A stretch of DNA of 64,000 nucleotides from Paenalcaligenes sp050487225 (GTDB taxonomy: Bacteria; Pseudomonadota; Gammaproteobacteria; Burkholderiales; Burkholderiaceae_B), in the NCBI RefSeq assembly GCF_050487225.1, contig NZ_JBKQGY010000002.1, positions 496,001-560,000 on the forward strand, in the 5' to 3' direction. A program made the position numbers and the translations under genes. Positions 43,982-52,614 of the stretch are shown here, one piece after another. A model generated the notes under the pieces. That model was not told the DNA's origin, made no database searches, and saw nothing but the letters and a program-made list of their open reading frames with translations. How positions within the stretch are numbered: position 1 is the first letter of the stretch; each line of letters opens with the position of its first letter.

Positions 43982-44003
43982 TCACCAAACACATTTTAAA
44001 AAG

Positions 44004-44036
44004 GCGCCTTAGCTGCATAGCATAAGGCGCTTTTTT
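44004..44036 (+). terminator. Rho-independent terminator after the IclR gene
   Basis: GCGCCTTA and TAAGGCGC form an eight-base-pair stem with an 11-base loop, followed by six T residues. Confidence 0.85.
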
Positions 44037-44091
44037 ATGTATTACGCTGGCTCAAACCCTCTATTTTCGCGTCATTCAAATCTCTATTTTT

Positions 44092-44106
44092 GTTCTAAAT
44101 GCGAAC
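44092..44106 (+). promoter_or_regulatory. IclR-type operator upstream of the carboxylase operon
   Basis: GTTCTAAATGCGAAC contains exact GTTC-N7-GAAC. It ends ten bases before a TTGACA (-35-like) at 44117, a location that would suit an activator. The carboxyltransferase start codon is at 44252. Confidence 0.72.
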
Positions 44107-44251
44107 ATGAATACGCTTGACAAACAAAATATGTTGGTGCACCATTCTTTAAACAGGTGATAAAAATCACTTTTAGATCAATAAAAATAGTACATCCAAG
44201 AGAGACGCTAACACCTATCTCTTGGTAGTTACATACTTAGGAGATAGCAAG

Positions 44252-45778
44252 ATGCCAACTGCAGAAACGCCATCAATTACGACCCTCATGAGTCAAGGTG
44301 GCCGTCCAGCTAACAGTCAACGGGAAATCAAGATCATCGACACTACGCTACGTGATGCTCATCAAAGCTTGTGGGCTACGCGTATGCGTACTGAGCACAT
44401 TGTAAGAATGGCGCCATTATTTGATGAAGCTGGCTGTGAGCAGGTGGACTTAGTCGCTCCTATTCAGTTTGACGTTGCAGTACGCTATCTAAAAGAAGAC
44501 CCATGGGAACGCGTACGGTTAGCTCACCAATATGCTCCCAATACAAAATTCAGAGCCTTAATACGTTCTAAAAATATTGCCGCCTTCGACTTTTTGGCTG
44601 ACGATGTTATTGAGGCATGGGTAGAAAGACTGTACGCCAACGGTTTCAGAGTGATTGGCTCTTTCGATGGCCTCAACGACATGGACAATATTGCGGCAGG
44701 CTTACGCAAGGCTAAAGAGCTGGGCGCCTCTACCTTTGGCGCCTTATCCTTCTGCGAAAGCCCTGTGCACACCGATGAGCTCTATGTACGTAAAGCCAAG
44801 GAACTCATTGAAAAAGCAGACGTAGACGCCATTATGCTTAAAGATGCAGGCGGCTTACTCACCCCTGATCGTATACGTACATTAGTACCCGCCATTAAAG
44901 CCGTTATTGGCGATCGCGTGCTCGAGCTACATAGCCACTGCTTAACGGGCTTAGCACCTTTGGTTTACCTAGAAGCCGTAGAGCTTGGTTGCGACGCCTT
45001 GCACACCTCTATTGCCCCATTGGCAAACGGCGCCGGCCAGCCAGCCACCCAAGATATCATCCGTGACCTTAAAGCTTTAGGCTATGTAGTTAATGTAGAC
45101 ACGGACAAGGTCCAACAAATCAGCGACGTTATTACCGAGATCGCTGAAACCGAGAACAAACCTTTAGGTAAGCCCGTAGCTTATAACGGCCTGCATTTTA
45201 TGCACCAGCTACCAGGCGGCATGCTCTCTAACTTCAAATCACAATTAGAAACTGTGGGGCTGGCTGATCGCTTTGATGAGCTGCTATATGAAATCGCACG
45301 CGTACGTGCCGAACTCGCTTACCCCATTATGATCACCCCTTTTGCACAGTTCGTAGGCACACAAGCCGCGATGAATGTCATGTCGGGTGATAGATACTCT
45401 GTGGTGCCTAACGAAATCAAGAAATATGCACTAGGCCATTACGGCAAATTACTCGCTCCTATAGAGCCCTCTGTTCTTGAAAAAATTGTCAAAAATGGCC
45501 CATCTGATATAGCTGAAAAACCTTCATCTATACCGCCAATGTTGCCCTCATTACGTCAACGCTACCCACATGACAGCATCGATCACCTACTGCTACGTGC
45601 CATGTTTGCTGGCACACAGGTAGACGAAATGCTACGTGCTATAGAGAACGGTGAAAAAACAGATGTGCCTTATCCAATTCTTGAGCTAATTAAAGACCTA
45701 GCCTCTAAAAAGGAGCAGGGTCGAATCACACTAAAAGCTAATGGTTTAGAAATTAATATAGATAAAGGAGACAACTAA
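44252..45778 (+). CDS. Biotin-dependent carboxylase, carboxyltransferase subunit (PycB/OadA type)
   Basis: A 508-residue TIM-barrel carboxyltransferase. IIDTTLRDAHQSLWATRMRT (from about 29) gives the metal/substrate Asp and Arg-Asp; IMLKDAGGLLTP (near 192) carries the lysine that is carbamylated in pyruvate carboxylase and oxaloacetate decarboxylase; ELHSHCLTGLAPLVYLEA provides metal-binding His pair. It ends without a fused biotin domain; that function is in the next gene. Family members carboxylate the methyl group of pyruvate or a similar oxo-acid. Several active-site neighbours differ from OadA (LHSHCLTG against LHCHATTG), so the substrate may differ. Start at 44252 has AGGAGA upstream. 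Confidence 0.85.
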   Translation: MPTAETPSITTLMSQGGRPANSQREIKIIDTTLRDAHQSLWATRMRTEHIVRMAPLFDEAGCEQVDLVAPIQFDVAVRYLKEDPWERVRLAHQYAPNTKFRALIRSKNIAAFDFLADDVIEAWVERLYANGFRVIGSFDGLNDMDNIAAGLRKAKELGASTFGALSFCESPVHTDELYVRKAKELIEKADVDAIMLKDAGGLLTPDRIRTLVPAIKAVIGDRVLELHSHCLTGLAPLVYLEAVELGCDALHTSIAPLANGAGQPATQDIIRDLKALGYVVNVDTDKVQQISDVITEIAETENKPLGKPVAYNGLHFMHQLPGGMLSNFKSQLETVGLADRFDELLYEIARVRAELAYPIMITPFAQFVGTQAAMNVMSGDRYSVVPNEIKKYALGHYGKLLAPIEPSVLEKIVKNGPSDIAEKPSSIPPMLPSLRQRYPHDSIDHLLLRAMFAGTQVDEMLRAIENGEKTDVPYPILELIKDLASKKEQGRITLKANGLEINIDKGDN

Positions 45779-46284
45779 TGTCACAAAAAATTGACCTCAA
45801 TGAAGCTAAAGCCATTATTAACTGGGTTAACTTAAATGATGACATTCGCGAGCTATCATTAAAGTATGGTGGCTTAGAATTATTTATTTCCAGAAACCAA
45901 CACAGTGCCCCTTCGGCTACCGCTCCTACCCCCGTTGCTGCCGCACCAGTGCCCGCCTCTGTTAGTAGCCCAGTTGTCGCTGCTCCCGCAGCTCCAGTAA
46001 CAGCCCCCGTCACGAACACTAAAAACTACCAACCTGCCGCAGACGAAATTGTCATTCGAGCACCTATGGTTGGTACGTTCTACGCCTCTCCTAAACCAGG
46101 CGACCCCGCATTCGTTAAAGAAGGGGACGAAGTGAATGCTCAGTCCGTACTGTGCATTATTGAGGTCATGAAATTGATGAATAACATCGAAGCAGGCGTC
46201 ACTGGTGTGGTACACAAAATACTGGTTCAAAATGAACAACCCGTTGAGTACAACCAAGCTCTGATCGTTATTAAGCTCAAATAA
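45778..46284 (+). CDS. Biotin carboxyl carrier protein (AccB-like)
   Basis: A 168-residue carrier. Residues 1-40 resemble the AccB N-terminal helical region (IDLNEAKAIINWVN ... YGGLELFISRN). An Ala/Pro/Val linker spans 42-85. The biotinyl domain follows (IRAPMVGTFYASPKPGDPAFV) with the biotin lysine in CIIEVMKLMNNIEAG near residue 128; EVMKLM replaces the common EAMKMM. It shuttles CO2 from the biotin carboxylase to the carboxyltransferase subunit encoded on either side. Its start overlaps the previous stop (TAATG). Confidence 0.9.
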   Translation: MSQKIDLNEAKAIINWVNLNDDIRELSLKYGGLELFISRNQHSAPSATAPTPVAAAPVPASVSSPVVAAPAAPVTAPVTNTKNYQPAADEIVIRAPMVGTFYASPKPGDPAFVKEGDEVNAQSVLCIIEVMKLMNNIEAGVTGVVHKILVQNEQPVEYNQALIVIKLK

Positions 46285-46303
46285 TAAGCACACGGAGAGG
46301 TTC

Positions 46304-47665
46304 ATGCCTAAACTTTTGAACAGTGTACTGATTGCTAACCGAGGTGAAATTGCTCTGCGCATTATTCGTGCTTGCAAAGAACTCGGTATAAACAGTGTAC
46401 TGGCTTACTCCGAGGCCGATGCTGACTCGCTACCGGTTCAACTTGCTGATCAAGCTGTATGCATAGGCCCGCCACAAGCTCGCATGAGCTATCAAAACCA
46501 ACAGGCCTTGGTGAGTCTAGCGCTGTCCTATGGCGTAGATGCCATTCACCCTGGTTATGGTTTCCTGGCCGAAAATGCTGACTTTGCTCGCCTATGTGAA
46601 GAACAAAACATCATTTTTGTTGGCCCCTCTGCCCAGATCATCCATCAGATGGGCAACAAAATTGAAGCGCGTCAGCTAGCCCAAAAAGCTGGTGTACCCA
46701 CTATACCTGGCTCTGAAGGCTCTATTTCTGAAGCTGACGAAGCCTTAGCAGTCGCTACCCAAGTAGGCTTTCCTCTGCTAATTAAAGCAGCAGCAGGCGG
46801 AGGTGGCCGCGGTATGCGTGTAGTGAAATCCAAAGACACATTAGCCAAAGACCTTACAGAAATTATGTCTGAAGCGGAAGTCGCCTTTGGTGATCCCTCT
46901 GTCTACATTGAGCGCTACTTAACCGACATACGTCATATAGAAGTACAAGTGTTATCCGACAACGAGAAAACGCTGCACGTAGGTGAGCGCGATTGCACTG
47001 CTCAACGACGTAACCAGAAACTCATTGAAGAAGGCCCCTCACCTGTACTGAGCACCGAGTTACGTAACGATCTCTATAACGCAGCAATCAACCTTTGTAA
47101 TGCTGTAGGTTACAGAAACGCAGGCACTGTAGAGTTCGTGTTTGATAACGTTGAGCGCAAGTTCTACTTTATTGAAATGAACACACGTATTCAGGTAGAA
47201 CACCCCGTGACCGAAATGATTACGGGCATTGACCTGATTAAGGCTCAATTGCAGATTGCTAGCGGTTTCACACTAGAGCTAACGCAAGACGATATACGAA
47301 TCACTGGTCACGCTATTGAGTGCCGGATTAACGCCGAAGACCCCACCAAGAACTTCATGCCTAACCCCGGCACCATTACCTACTTCCGCCCTGCAGGTGG
47401 ATTTGGCGTCAGGATGGATAGCCACATCCAAACTGGATACACCATCCCTCCTTTCTACGACTCCATGGTAGGCAAATTAATTTGCTGGGGCAAAGACCGT
47501 GATGAGGCCATTGCCCGCATGATCCGAGCCTTGGATGAAACGCAAATTGAAGGCGTCTGCACCACAGCCTCCTTTCACCGCGAACTGCTTAGTCACCCGC
47601 AGTTTCAATCAGGCGAATTCAACACTGCCTTTGTAACAGCAACGATGCTAAACAAAGAAAGCTAA
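46304..47665 (+). CDS. Biotin carboxylase subunit (AccC-like)
   Basis: A 453-residue ATP-grasp enzyme with ILIANRGEIALRIIRACKELG-like start (VLIANRGEIALRII), the glycine-rich ATP loop KAAAGGGGRGMRVV near residue 160, ERDCTAQRRNQKLIEE near 229, EFVFDN and FIEMNTRIQVEHPVTE near 286. It carboxylates biotin on the carrier protein using ATP and bicarbonate. This copy sits with a PycB/OadA-type carboxyltransferase rather than accA/accD, so it probably does not serve acetyl-CoA carboxylase. GGAGAGG precedes the ATG. Confidence 0.92.
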   Translation: MPKLLNSVLIANRGEIALRIIRACKELGINSVLAYSEADADSLPVQLADQAVCIGPPQARMSYQNQQALVSLALSYGVDAIHPGYGFLAENADFARLCEEQNIIFVGPSAQIIHQMGNKIEARQLAQKAGVPTIPGSEGSISEADEALAVATQVGFPLLIKAAAGGGGRGMRVVKSKDTLAKDLTEIMSEAEVAFGDPSVYIERYLTDIRHIEVQVLSDNEKTLHVGERDCTAQRRNQKLIEEGPSPVLSTELRNDLYNAAINLCNAVGYRNAGTVEFVFDNVERKFYFIEMNTRIQVEHPVTEMITGIDLIKAQLQIASGFTLELTQDDIRITGHAIECRINAEDPTKNFMPNPGTITYFRPAGGFGVRMDSHIQTGYTIPPFYDSMVGKLICWGKDRDEAIARMIRALDETQIEGVCTTASFHRELLSHPQFQSGEFNTAFVTATMLNKES

Positions 47666-47691
47666 CCCTTTCTTCTGCTGCTGCACGCGAC

Positions 47692-47718
47692 AACGCCCAG
47701 CAATGCTGGGCGTTTTTC
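47692..47718 (+). terminator. Rho-independent terminator of the carboxylase operon
   Basis: AACGCCCAGC and GCTGGGCGTT form a perfect ten-pair stem with an AAT loop, followed by T residues. Confidence 0.88.
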
Positions 47719-47836
47719 TATTCATCACAACCCCTCTCCATGCGCCACAACAGCAATACTCTGGCATATGCCACCGCGGCCCTAATCCCTACATAGCTTT
47801 TGTTAGACATCCATACCTGCTTAACCCTCATGCCAT

Positions 47837-47870
47837 AAAAAAGCCCCCTATTATTTTAAATAGGGGACTT
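47837..47870 (-). terminator. Rho-independent terminator of the pcaF-liv operon
   Basis: On the minus strand CCCCTATT... and ..AATAGGGG form an eight-pair stem with a short A/T loop, followed by GCTTTTTT. It lies 23 bases after the livF stop. Confidence 0.8.
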
Positions 47871-47892
47871 CTAAATAGAACGCTAGAAACTA

Positions 47893-48594
47893 TTAAGCTA
47901 CTGATAAATAACGCTGATGCGTCTCTACATCATCTTTTAAATCTTGGCTAGTAGCACTATGTACCACACGCCCTTTCTCTAGAATATAGGCACGCTCTGC
48001 ATGCTGTAATGCAAAATGCACGCTTTGGTCAGTAAACAAAATCGTCGTAGTATCACGCAATGCATCAATAAGAGCACCGATTTGTTTCACAATCACTGGC
48101 GCCAAACCCTCGTTAGGCTCATCCAATAGCAATAGCTCTGGTTCACACATTAATGAGCGTGCCACCGCTAGCATTTGCTGCTGACCACCCGACAGATTAC
48201 CCGCATCACGATTCGCCAATTCGGCCAGCATGGGGTACTCGTCTAAAATACGCTCTACAGACCATTTGGGCTGTACCCCTGGTCGTATATAACGTGCTAC
48301 CTCTAAGTTTTCTTTAACTGTTAAGCTAGCAAAGACGCGCCTATCTTCAGGTACTAAACCTATACCCTGACGGGCAATCTGATACGGTGCTAGACGTGTA
48401 ATGTCCTTACCATTAAACAAAATTTGCCCTCTACGTGCTGGCGTCCACCCCACAATACTTTTTAAGGTGGTACTTTTCCCGGCTCCATTACGTCCTAACA
48501 AACATACTGTTTCTCCTGCCTTGAGCTCTATAGACACACCTTGCAGTGCGTGACTCTCGCCATAGTACGTGTGTATATCGTTTACTTGCAGCAT
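47893..48594 (-). CDS. livF: LivF-type ABC ATPase (second system)
   Basis: A 233-residue ATPase with Walker A GRNGAGKSTTLKSIVG, signature NLSGGQQQMLAVARSLM and Walker B LLLLDEPNEGLAP (NEG in place of the more usual TEG). GVSIELKAGETVCLLG and YIRPGVQPKW are LivF-like. The ATG at 48594 has GGAGG nine bases upstream; the in-frame GTG at 48612 overlaps livG. Last gene of the importer operon, followed by a terminator. Confidence 0.9.
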   Translation of the reverse strand: MLQVNDIHTYYGESHALQGVSIELKAGETVCLLGRNGAGKSTTLKSIVGWTPARRGQILFNGKDITRLAPYQIARQGIGLVPEDRRVFASLTVKENLEVARYIRPGVQPKWSVERILDEYPMLAELANRDAGNLSGGQQQMLAVARSLMCEPELLLLDEPNEGLAPVIVKQIGALIDALRDTTTILFTDQSVHFALQHAERAYILEKGRVVHSATSQDLKDDVETHQRYLSVA

Positions 48595-48598
48595 TAGG

Positions 48599-49354
48599 TC
48601 ACTCCTCCTCACCCAGATAAGCCACTCGTACCTCTCGATTCTGACGCACTTCTTCTGGCGTACCTATTACTAAGCATTGCCCTCTGTGCATCACCATAAT
48701 CCTATCGGCCAGTGAAAACACCACTTCCATATCATGCTCAGTAATCAAGAAGGTGTATTCTCCAGTTTCTGCCAGCTTTTTCACCAATGCCGTGACCCGC
48801 TTGGTTTCATCTGGCGTCATGCCGGCTGTAGGCTCATCTAACAACACTACGTGTGGGTCAGTCGCCAACACCACCGCTATCTCTAAGAGCCGCTTATCAC
48901 CGTAGCTGATGGTACCCGCACGTTGATGTGCTAACTCTAGTAGTGCTAAGCGCTCTAATAAGACATCAGCTTTCAGCTGTATCTCTGTATTGTTGCTATA
49001 TAGGTTATACCAACGCTTACTTTGACCATAAAACGCCGTAAGCGCCACCTCCACATTTTCCCGCACAGTCATTTCAGGAAAAATATTATTAATCTGGAAG
49101 GATCGCGATATACCTAGTCGGCTAATACGATGTGGCGGAAGGCCTGTGATATCTCTACCTTCCAACAACACTTGTCCGCTAGTAGGCGGCATACGGCCTG
49201 ACAACATATTATAAAAAGTGGTCTTACCTGCACCGTTAGGGCCAATAATGGCCAACGTTTCTTTAGGCTGCACACGTAAACTCACACCAGAAATAGCGGC
49301 CACTCCACCAAAACTCTTGTGTAAGTCTCTGATTTCTAAAATAGGCGTACTCAT
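48599..49354 (-). CDS. livG: LivG-type ABC ATPase (second system)
   Basis: A 251-residue ATPase with Walker A GPNGAGKTT, SRSFQINNIFPEMTVRENVEVALTA Q-loop region, signature ISYGDKRLLEIAVVLA and Walker B VVLLDEPTAGM. The ISYGDKR signature is the LivG form. It overlaps livM by one base and is followed four bases later by livF. Confidence 0.92.
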   Translation of the reverse strand: MSTPILEIRDLHKSFGGVAAISGVSLRVQPKETLAIIGPNGAGKTTFYNMLSGRMPPTSGQVLLEGRDITGLPPHRISRLGISRSFQINNIFPEMTVRENVEVALTAFYGQSKRWYNLYSNNTEIQLKADVLLERLALLELAHQRAGTISYGDKRLLEIAVVLATDPHVVLLDEPTAGMTPDETKRVTALVKKLAETGEYTFLITEHDMEVVFSLADRIMVMHRGQCLVIGTPEEVRQNREVRVAYLGEEE

Positions 49355-50301
49355 TATTTTTTACGCTCCTCTCGCCAAACCACGAACGTTCCCAATACGC
49401 CATGACGGAAAAACATGACCATCAACGCCAATACAATCCCTAAAATCAGCATCCAGTTTTGTGTAAAGGAAGTGATCCAGGTCTCTAGCAGTACAAAGAT
49501 AGCTGCGCCTAAGAATGGGCCAAAAAAATAGCCCACCCCACCAAGAATCGTCATTAATACTGGCTCTGCCGACATGGACCAATGCATTAACTCAGGGCTA
49601 GCAATACGTAGGAACGGTGCCATTAAGCCACCCGCCAACCCAGCAAAAGCTCCGCTGACCACAAAGGAGGCAAGACGATAATGGCGTATATTCAGACCAC
49701 AAAAAGCAACCCGTTCTGAGTTCAGCCTAATGGCACGCAATATCAACCCAAAAGAGGAATGGCTAATGAGATATAACAATGCCGTTGCTGCCACTACTAT
49801 GCCCAACACCACGTAGTAGTACACCATTGGATTACCTAAGTTCAAATCAATGCCTAAGCCAAACTCCTCTAACGAAAAGCCAGACAGCCCATCACTACCA
49901 CCAGTCACATCACGCCACTGGTGAGCCACACTGTAAGCCAACATACCAAACGCTAGTGTCAGCATGGCAAAGTAAATTTCATTCAATCGAACACTAAATA
50001 CCCCAATAATAAAGGCTAATAAAGAACCCACTACTGCCGAAATAATCAAACACACGATTAACGGCCACTGTAACCACAACAGAATCATCCCCGTGGCATA
50101 TGCGCCTATACCAAAGAATGCAGCATGACCAAAGCTCAACATGCCGGTATAACCAAAAACCAAATTAAAGCTTGCTGCAAACAAACCCAATATTAATATT
50201 TCTGTTGCAAGGAAAATATAAAAATAAGGTGCTACCCAAGGAATTGAAATGAATGCGGCCAGAACAACCAAGAGAACAAATAATAGCGTGTATTTTTTCA
50301 T
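49354..50301 (-). CDS. livM: LivM-type ABC permease (second system)
   Basis: A 315-residue permease with about eight helices. FNLVFGYTGMLSFGHAAFFGIGAY near residue 45 and LRAIRLNSERVAFCGLNIRHYRL near 192 match LivM. Unlike the LivM of the first island it has the usual length without C-terminal extension. Its start overlaps livH by four bases. Confidence 0.92.
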   Translation of the reverse strand: MKKYTLLFVLLVVLAAFISIPWVAPYFYIFLATEILILGLFAASFNLVFGYTGMLSFGHAAFFGIGAYATGMILLWLQWPLIVCLIISAVVGSLLAFIIGVFSVRLNEIYFAMLTLAFGMLAYSVAHQWRDVTGGSDGLSGFSLEEFGLGIDLNLGNPMVYYYVVLGIVVAATALLYLISHSSFGLILRAIRLNSERVAFCGLNIRHYRLASFVVSGAFAGLAGGLMAPFLRIASPELMHWSMSAEPVLMTILGGVGYFFGPFLGAAIFVLLETWITSFTQNWMLILGIVLALMVMFFRHGVLGTFVVWREERKK

Positions 50302-51164
50302 TTATGCCTCCCACCCATCAACCCATAAGGCTTAAACAGCAGCACTAAAGCCATCCCAATAAAAGGAAGCAGCAAATTAATCTCTGGGAAGTATCTACCA
50401 CCAAAACCATGAATCAACCCTAGAACCATTGCACCAATCAAGGTTCCAGAAAAATTCCCCAACCCTCCGATGACTACAATAATGAAACTTTCTATGATAA
50501 TTTTGTCGCCCATACCAGGGTCTATTGCTCGCATAGGAGCGGCGATTACACCGCCTGCCGCCGCTAACCATGCACCAAATGCGAACACAGCGGTAATAAC
50601 AAATTTTGTATTAATACATACCAACTGAGCCATGTCTCTATCCATCGCAGCTGCTCGTACAACTCTTCCTAATCGTGTACGGTTAAAACCCCACCACAAG
50701 ATAGCCAAACACAGAAGCCCCATCACAATGACAAACACACTATATTTAGGGTATTTAATTCCCCAGAATGAAAATGTCCCTGTCAGTAAATTTGGAGGAT
50801 CAATAATATAAATACCTGTACCCCATATCAACCTAATAGATTCATTAATAATTAACATTAATGCAAATGTTAAAAGCAACGAATCAGATACATCGCGGTT
50901 ATATACAAACCTAAGCATGCATCTTTCAATAAAGATAGCTAAGATTACTGCGGCAAATGGGGCCACAATGATTGCCAACCAAAATGGCATTCCCAACATC
51001 ACAATACAGCTATAGCCCACATATGCACCCAGCATATATAAGGCACCGTGTGCGAAGTTCACTATATTCAGCACACCGAAGATAATATTCAGGCCTATCG
51101 CAATGATGAATAGCAATAAGGCAATATCAAGACTACTTAGTAAGGCCGCAAAAAAACTAGCCAT
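50298..51164 (-). CDS. livH: LivH-type ABC permease (second system)
   Basis: A 288-residue permease with IAIGLNIIFGVLNIVNFAHGALYMLGAY near residue 20 and RAAAMDRDMAQLVCINTKFV coupling region near 164. Start at 51164 is preferred because GAGGT lies before it; the frame continues upstream through the hairpin at 51183-51212, which is unlikely to be coding. Second gene after the binding protein in the operon. Confidence 0.9.
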   Translation of the reverse strand: MASFFAALLSSLDIALLLFIIAIGLNIIFGVLNIVNFAHGALYMLGAYVGYSCIVMLGMPFWLAIIVAPFAAVILAIFIERCMLRFVYNRDVSDSLLLTFALMLIINESIRLIWGTGIYIIDPPNLLTGTFSFWGIKYPKYSVFVIVMGLLCLAILWWGFNRTRLGRVVRAAAMDRDMAQLVCINTKFVITAVFAFGAWLAAAGGVIAAPMRAIDPGMGDKIIIESFIIVVIGGLGNFSGTLIGAMVLGLIHGFGGRYFPEINLLLPFIGMALVLLFKPYGLMGGRHK

Positions 51165-51182
51165 AAAGACCACCTCAAGATG

Positions 51183-51212
51183 AATTTGGTGCCTTTTTAC
51201 AGGCACCAAATT
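51183..51212 (-). other. Stem-loop between binding protein and permease genes (second system)
   Basis: AATTTGGTGCCT and AGGCACCAAATT are perfect 12-base complements with a six-base loop, lying between the binding-protein stop at 51226 and livH. It is placed exactly like the stem-loop at 32331 in the first LIV operon and probably has the same role in differential expression. Confidence 0.7.
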
Positions 51213-51225
51213 GTGAAACGGCGTA

Positions 51226-52437
51226 CTAGACCTTGCACTCAGTCTGCTCTAAAGATGGTGAAACTTGTGCACCATCAAAGTTATGAATTTCAACCAAGGA
51301 ACGCACACCGTCACCGCTCATAGGACCTGCTCTACCCCATGTTGGCCCTATCAACGCCTGGTTATCACCTACGCGGAAAGTACGCTCTGCCGCTGGCGTG
51401 TTGATCGTCAAACCAGATAGCGCGACAGCAATGTCTTCAGGTTTTGTTGAACCAGCTTTCTCGATGGCCGCTTTAATGGCATATACAGCAGAGTACGCAC
51501 CCTCAGCGTTATAGCTAGGTGGCGTTTTGTACAGTTTTTTATAGTTATCTACGAAGGTTTTGTTAATGTCCGTATCATGTGAGTCATACCAGTAACGCGT
51601 GCCCAACCATACCCCTTCAGGCATCTGCTCCCCCAATGCTGCTAGCGCCTCGGTCGCAGCCCCTACAGTGAACATAATCTCGTAGTCTTGTTCAAAAAAA
51701 CCTAGGTTGTTAGCTTGTCGAACAAAGTTCACCAAGTCCCCCCCCCAGACAGAGATCAACACACCATCCGGTTTTTGTTCCATGATGTTATTGATAAACG
51801 GCGTGAAGTCTTCCGCACCAAAACGAGGGAATGCCGTCTCTTTCATGATTTCCACATCGGGGCTTAGCGCACTCAAGTTCTCACTGAACAGCTCCCACGA
51901 TTCATGCCCAAACGCATAGTCTGGCCCAATGGTGGTCCAGCGCTTTTTACCTGTAGCCGCAGCCAGCTCTGCTGCTGCCCGCATATTCTGAGCTTCATTC
52001 ACTGAGATGCGGTAGGTATAAGCATTACACAACTTACCCGTCGCATGAGGGGTTGCCGCATGCGTAATGATGAGGGGTGTTTTTAGCTCTTTCATCACCG
52101 GCACCAAACCTAACGCCACACCTGAGCTATCAATACCCACCAAGGCGTTTACGTTGTCTTGGTAAACCAGTTTGCGAGCCGCCTGAATACCAGTTGCCGC
52201 TTTACCCTGATCATCCTCCATCAACAACTGCATCTGCTGCCCCAAAACACCACCAGAACTGTTAATTTCATCTATGGCCATTTTCATGCCTTGAGAGGCG
52301 AACTCTCCATAACTTGCAGCGCTACCAGACAAGATATATAGCCCACCGATTTTCACGGTGTCTGCTTGTGCCCCTACACTCATGCCCATCAACATCGACG
52401 ATGCAGCAGTGGCTACCAAAATAGAACGTAGTTTCAT
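51226..52437 (-). CDS. LIV-type ABC transporter substrate-binding protein (second system)
   Basis: A 403-residue exported protein with a signal peptide (residues 1-25, ending GAQA|D). VKIGGLYILSGSAASYGEFASQGMKMAIDEINSSGG and LMEDDQGKAATGIQAARKLV match the periplasmic-binding type I (LIV/HAAT) family. The ATG at 52437 follows AGGAG by six bases. A run of nine G (minus strand, 51738-51746) lies inside the VWGGDL codons. Cargo is unknown; family members bind aliphatic and aromatic carboxylates as well as amino acids, and the pathway genes point to a carboxylate that ends as 3-oxoadipate (inference). Confidence 0.88.
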   Translation of the reverse strand: MKLRSILVATAASSMLMGMSVGAQADTVKIGGLYILSGSAASYGEFASQGMKMAIDEINSSGGVLGQQMQLLMEDDQGKAATGIQAARKLVYQDNVNALVGIDSSGVALGLVPVMKELKTPLIITHAATPHATGKLCNAYTYRISVNEAQNMRAAAELAAATGKKRWTTIGPDYAFGHESWELFSENLSALSPDVEIMKETAFPRFGAEDFTPFINNIMEQKPDGVLISVWGGDLVNFVRQANNLGFFEQDYEIMFTVGAATEALAALGEQMPEGVWLGTRYWYDSHDTDINKTFVDNYKKLYKTPPSYNAEGAYSAVYAIKAAIEKAGSTKPEDIAVALSGLTINTPAAERTFRVGDNQALIGPTWGRAGPMSGDGVRSLVEIHNFDGAQVSPSLEQTECKV

Positions 52438-52614
52438 GTCATCTCCTATCACCCCCATTCACCACCGGATTGTGGTTATCTGGGATTTCTAAGTCTTTTT
52501 ATGTACCAACAAAACCAGAAGCAGGTGCAGCCTCTCCTTAACTACTTAAAAAATCTTCTCTGCCAATTAGGAACCGCCTTATGATTGAATGCCTCCAAGG
52601 CACATCTCTTCTTT

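Noticed and set aside
46304..47665. Assignment of accB/accC here as the acetyl-CoA carboxylase of fatty acid synthesis
   Set aside because: The operon partner is a PycB/OadA-type carboxyltransferase, not accA/accD, and the operator is shared with catabolic genes.
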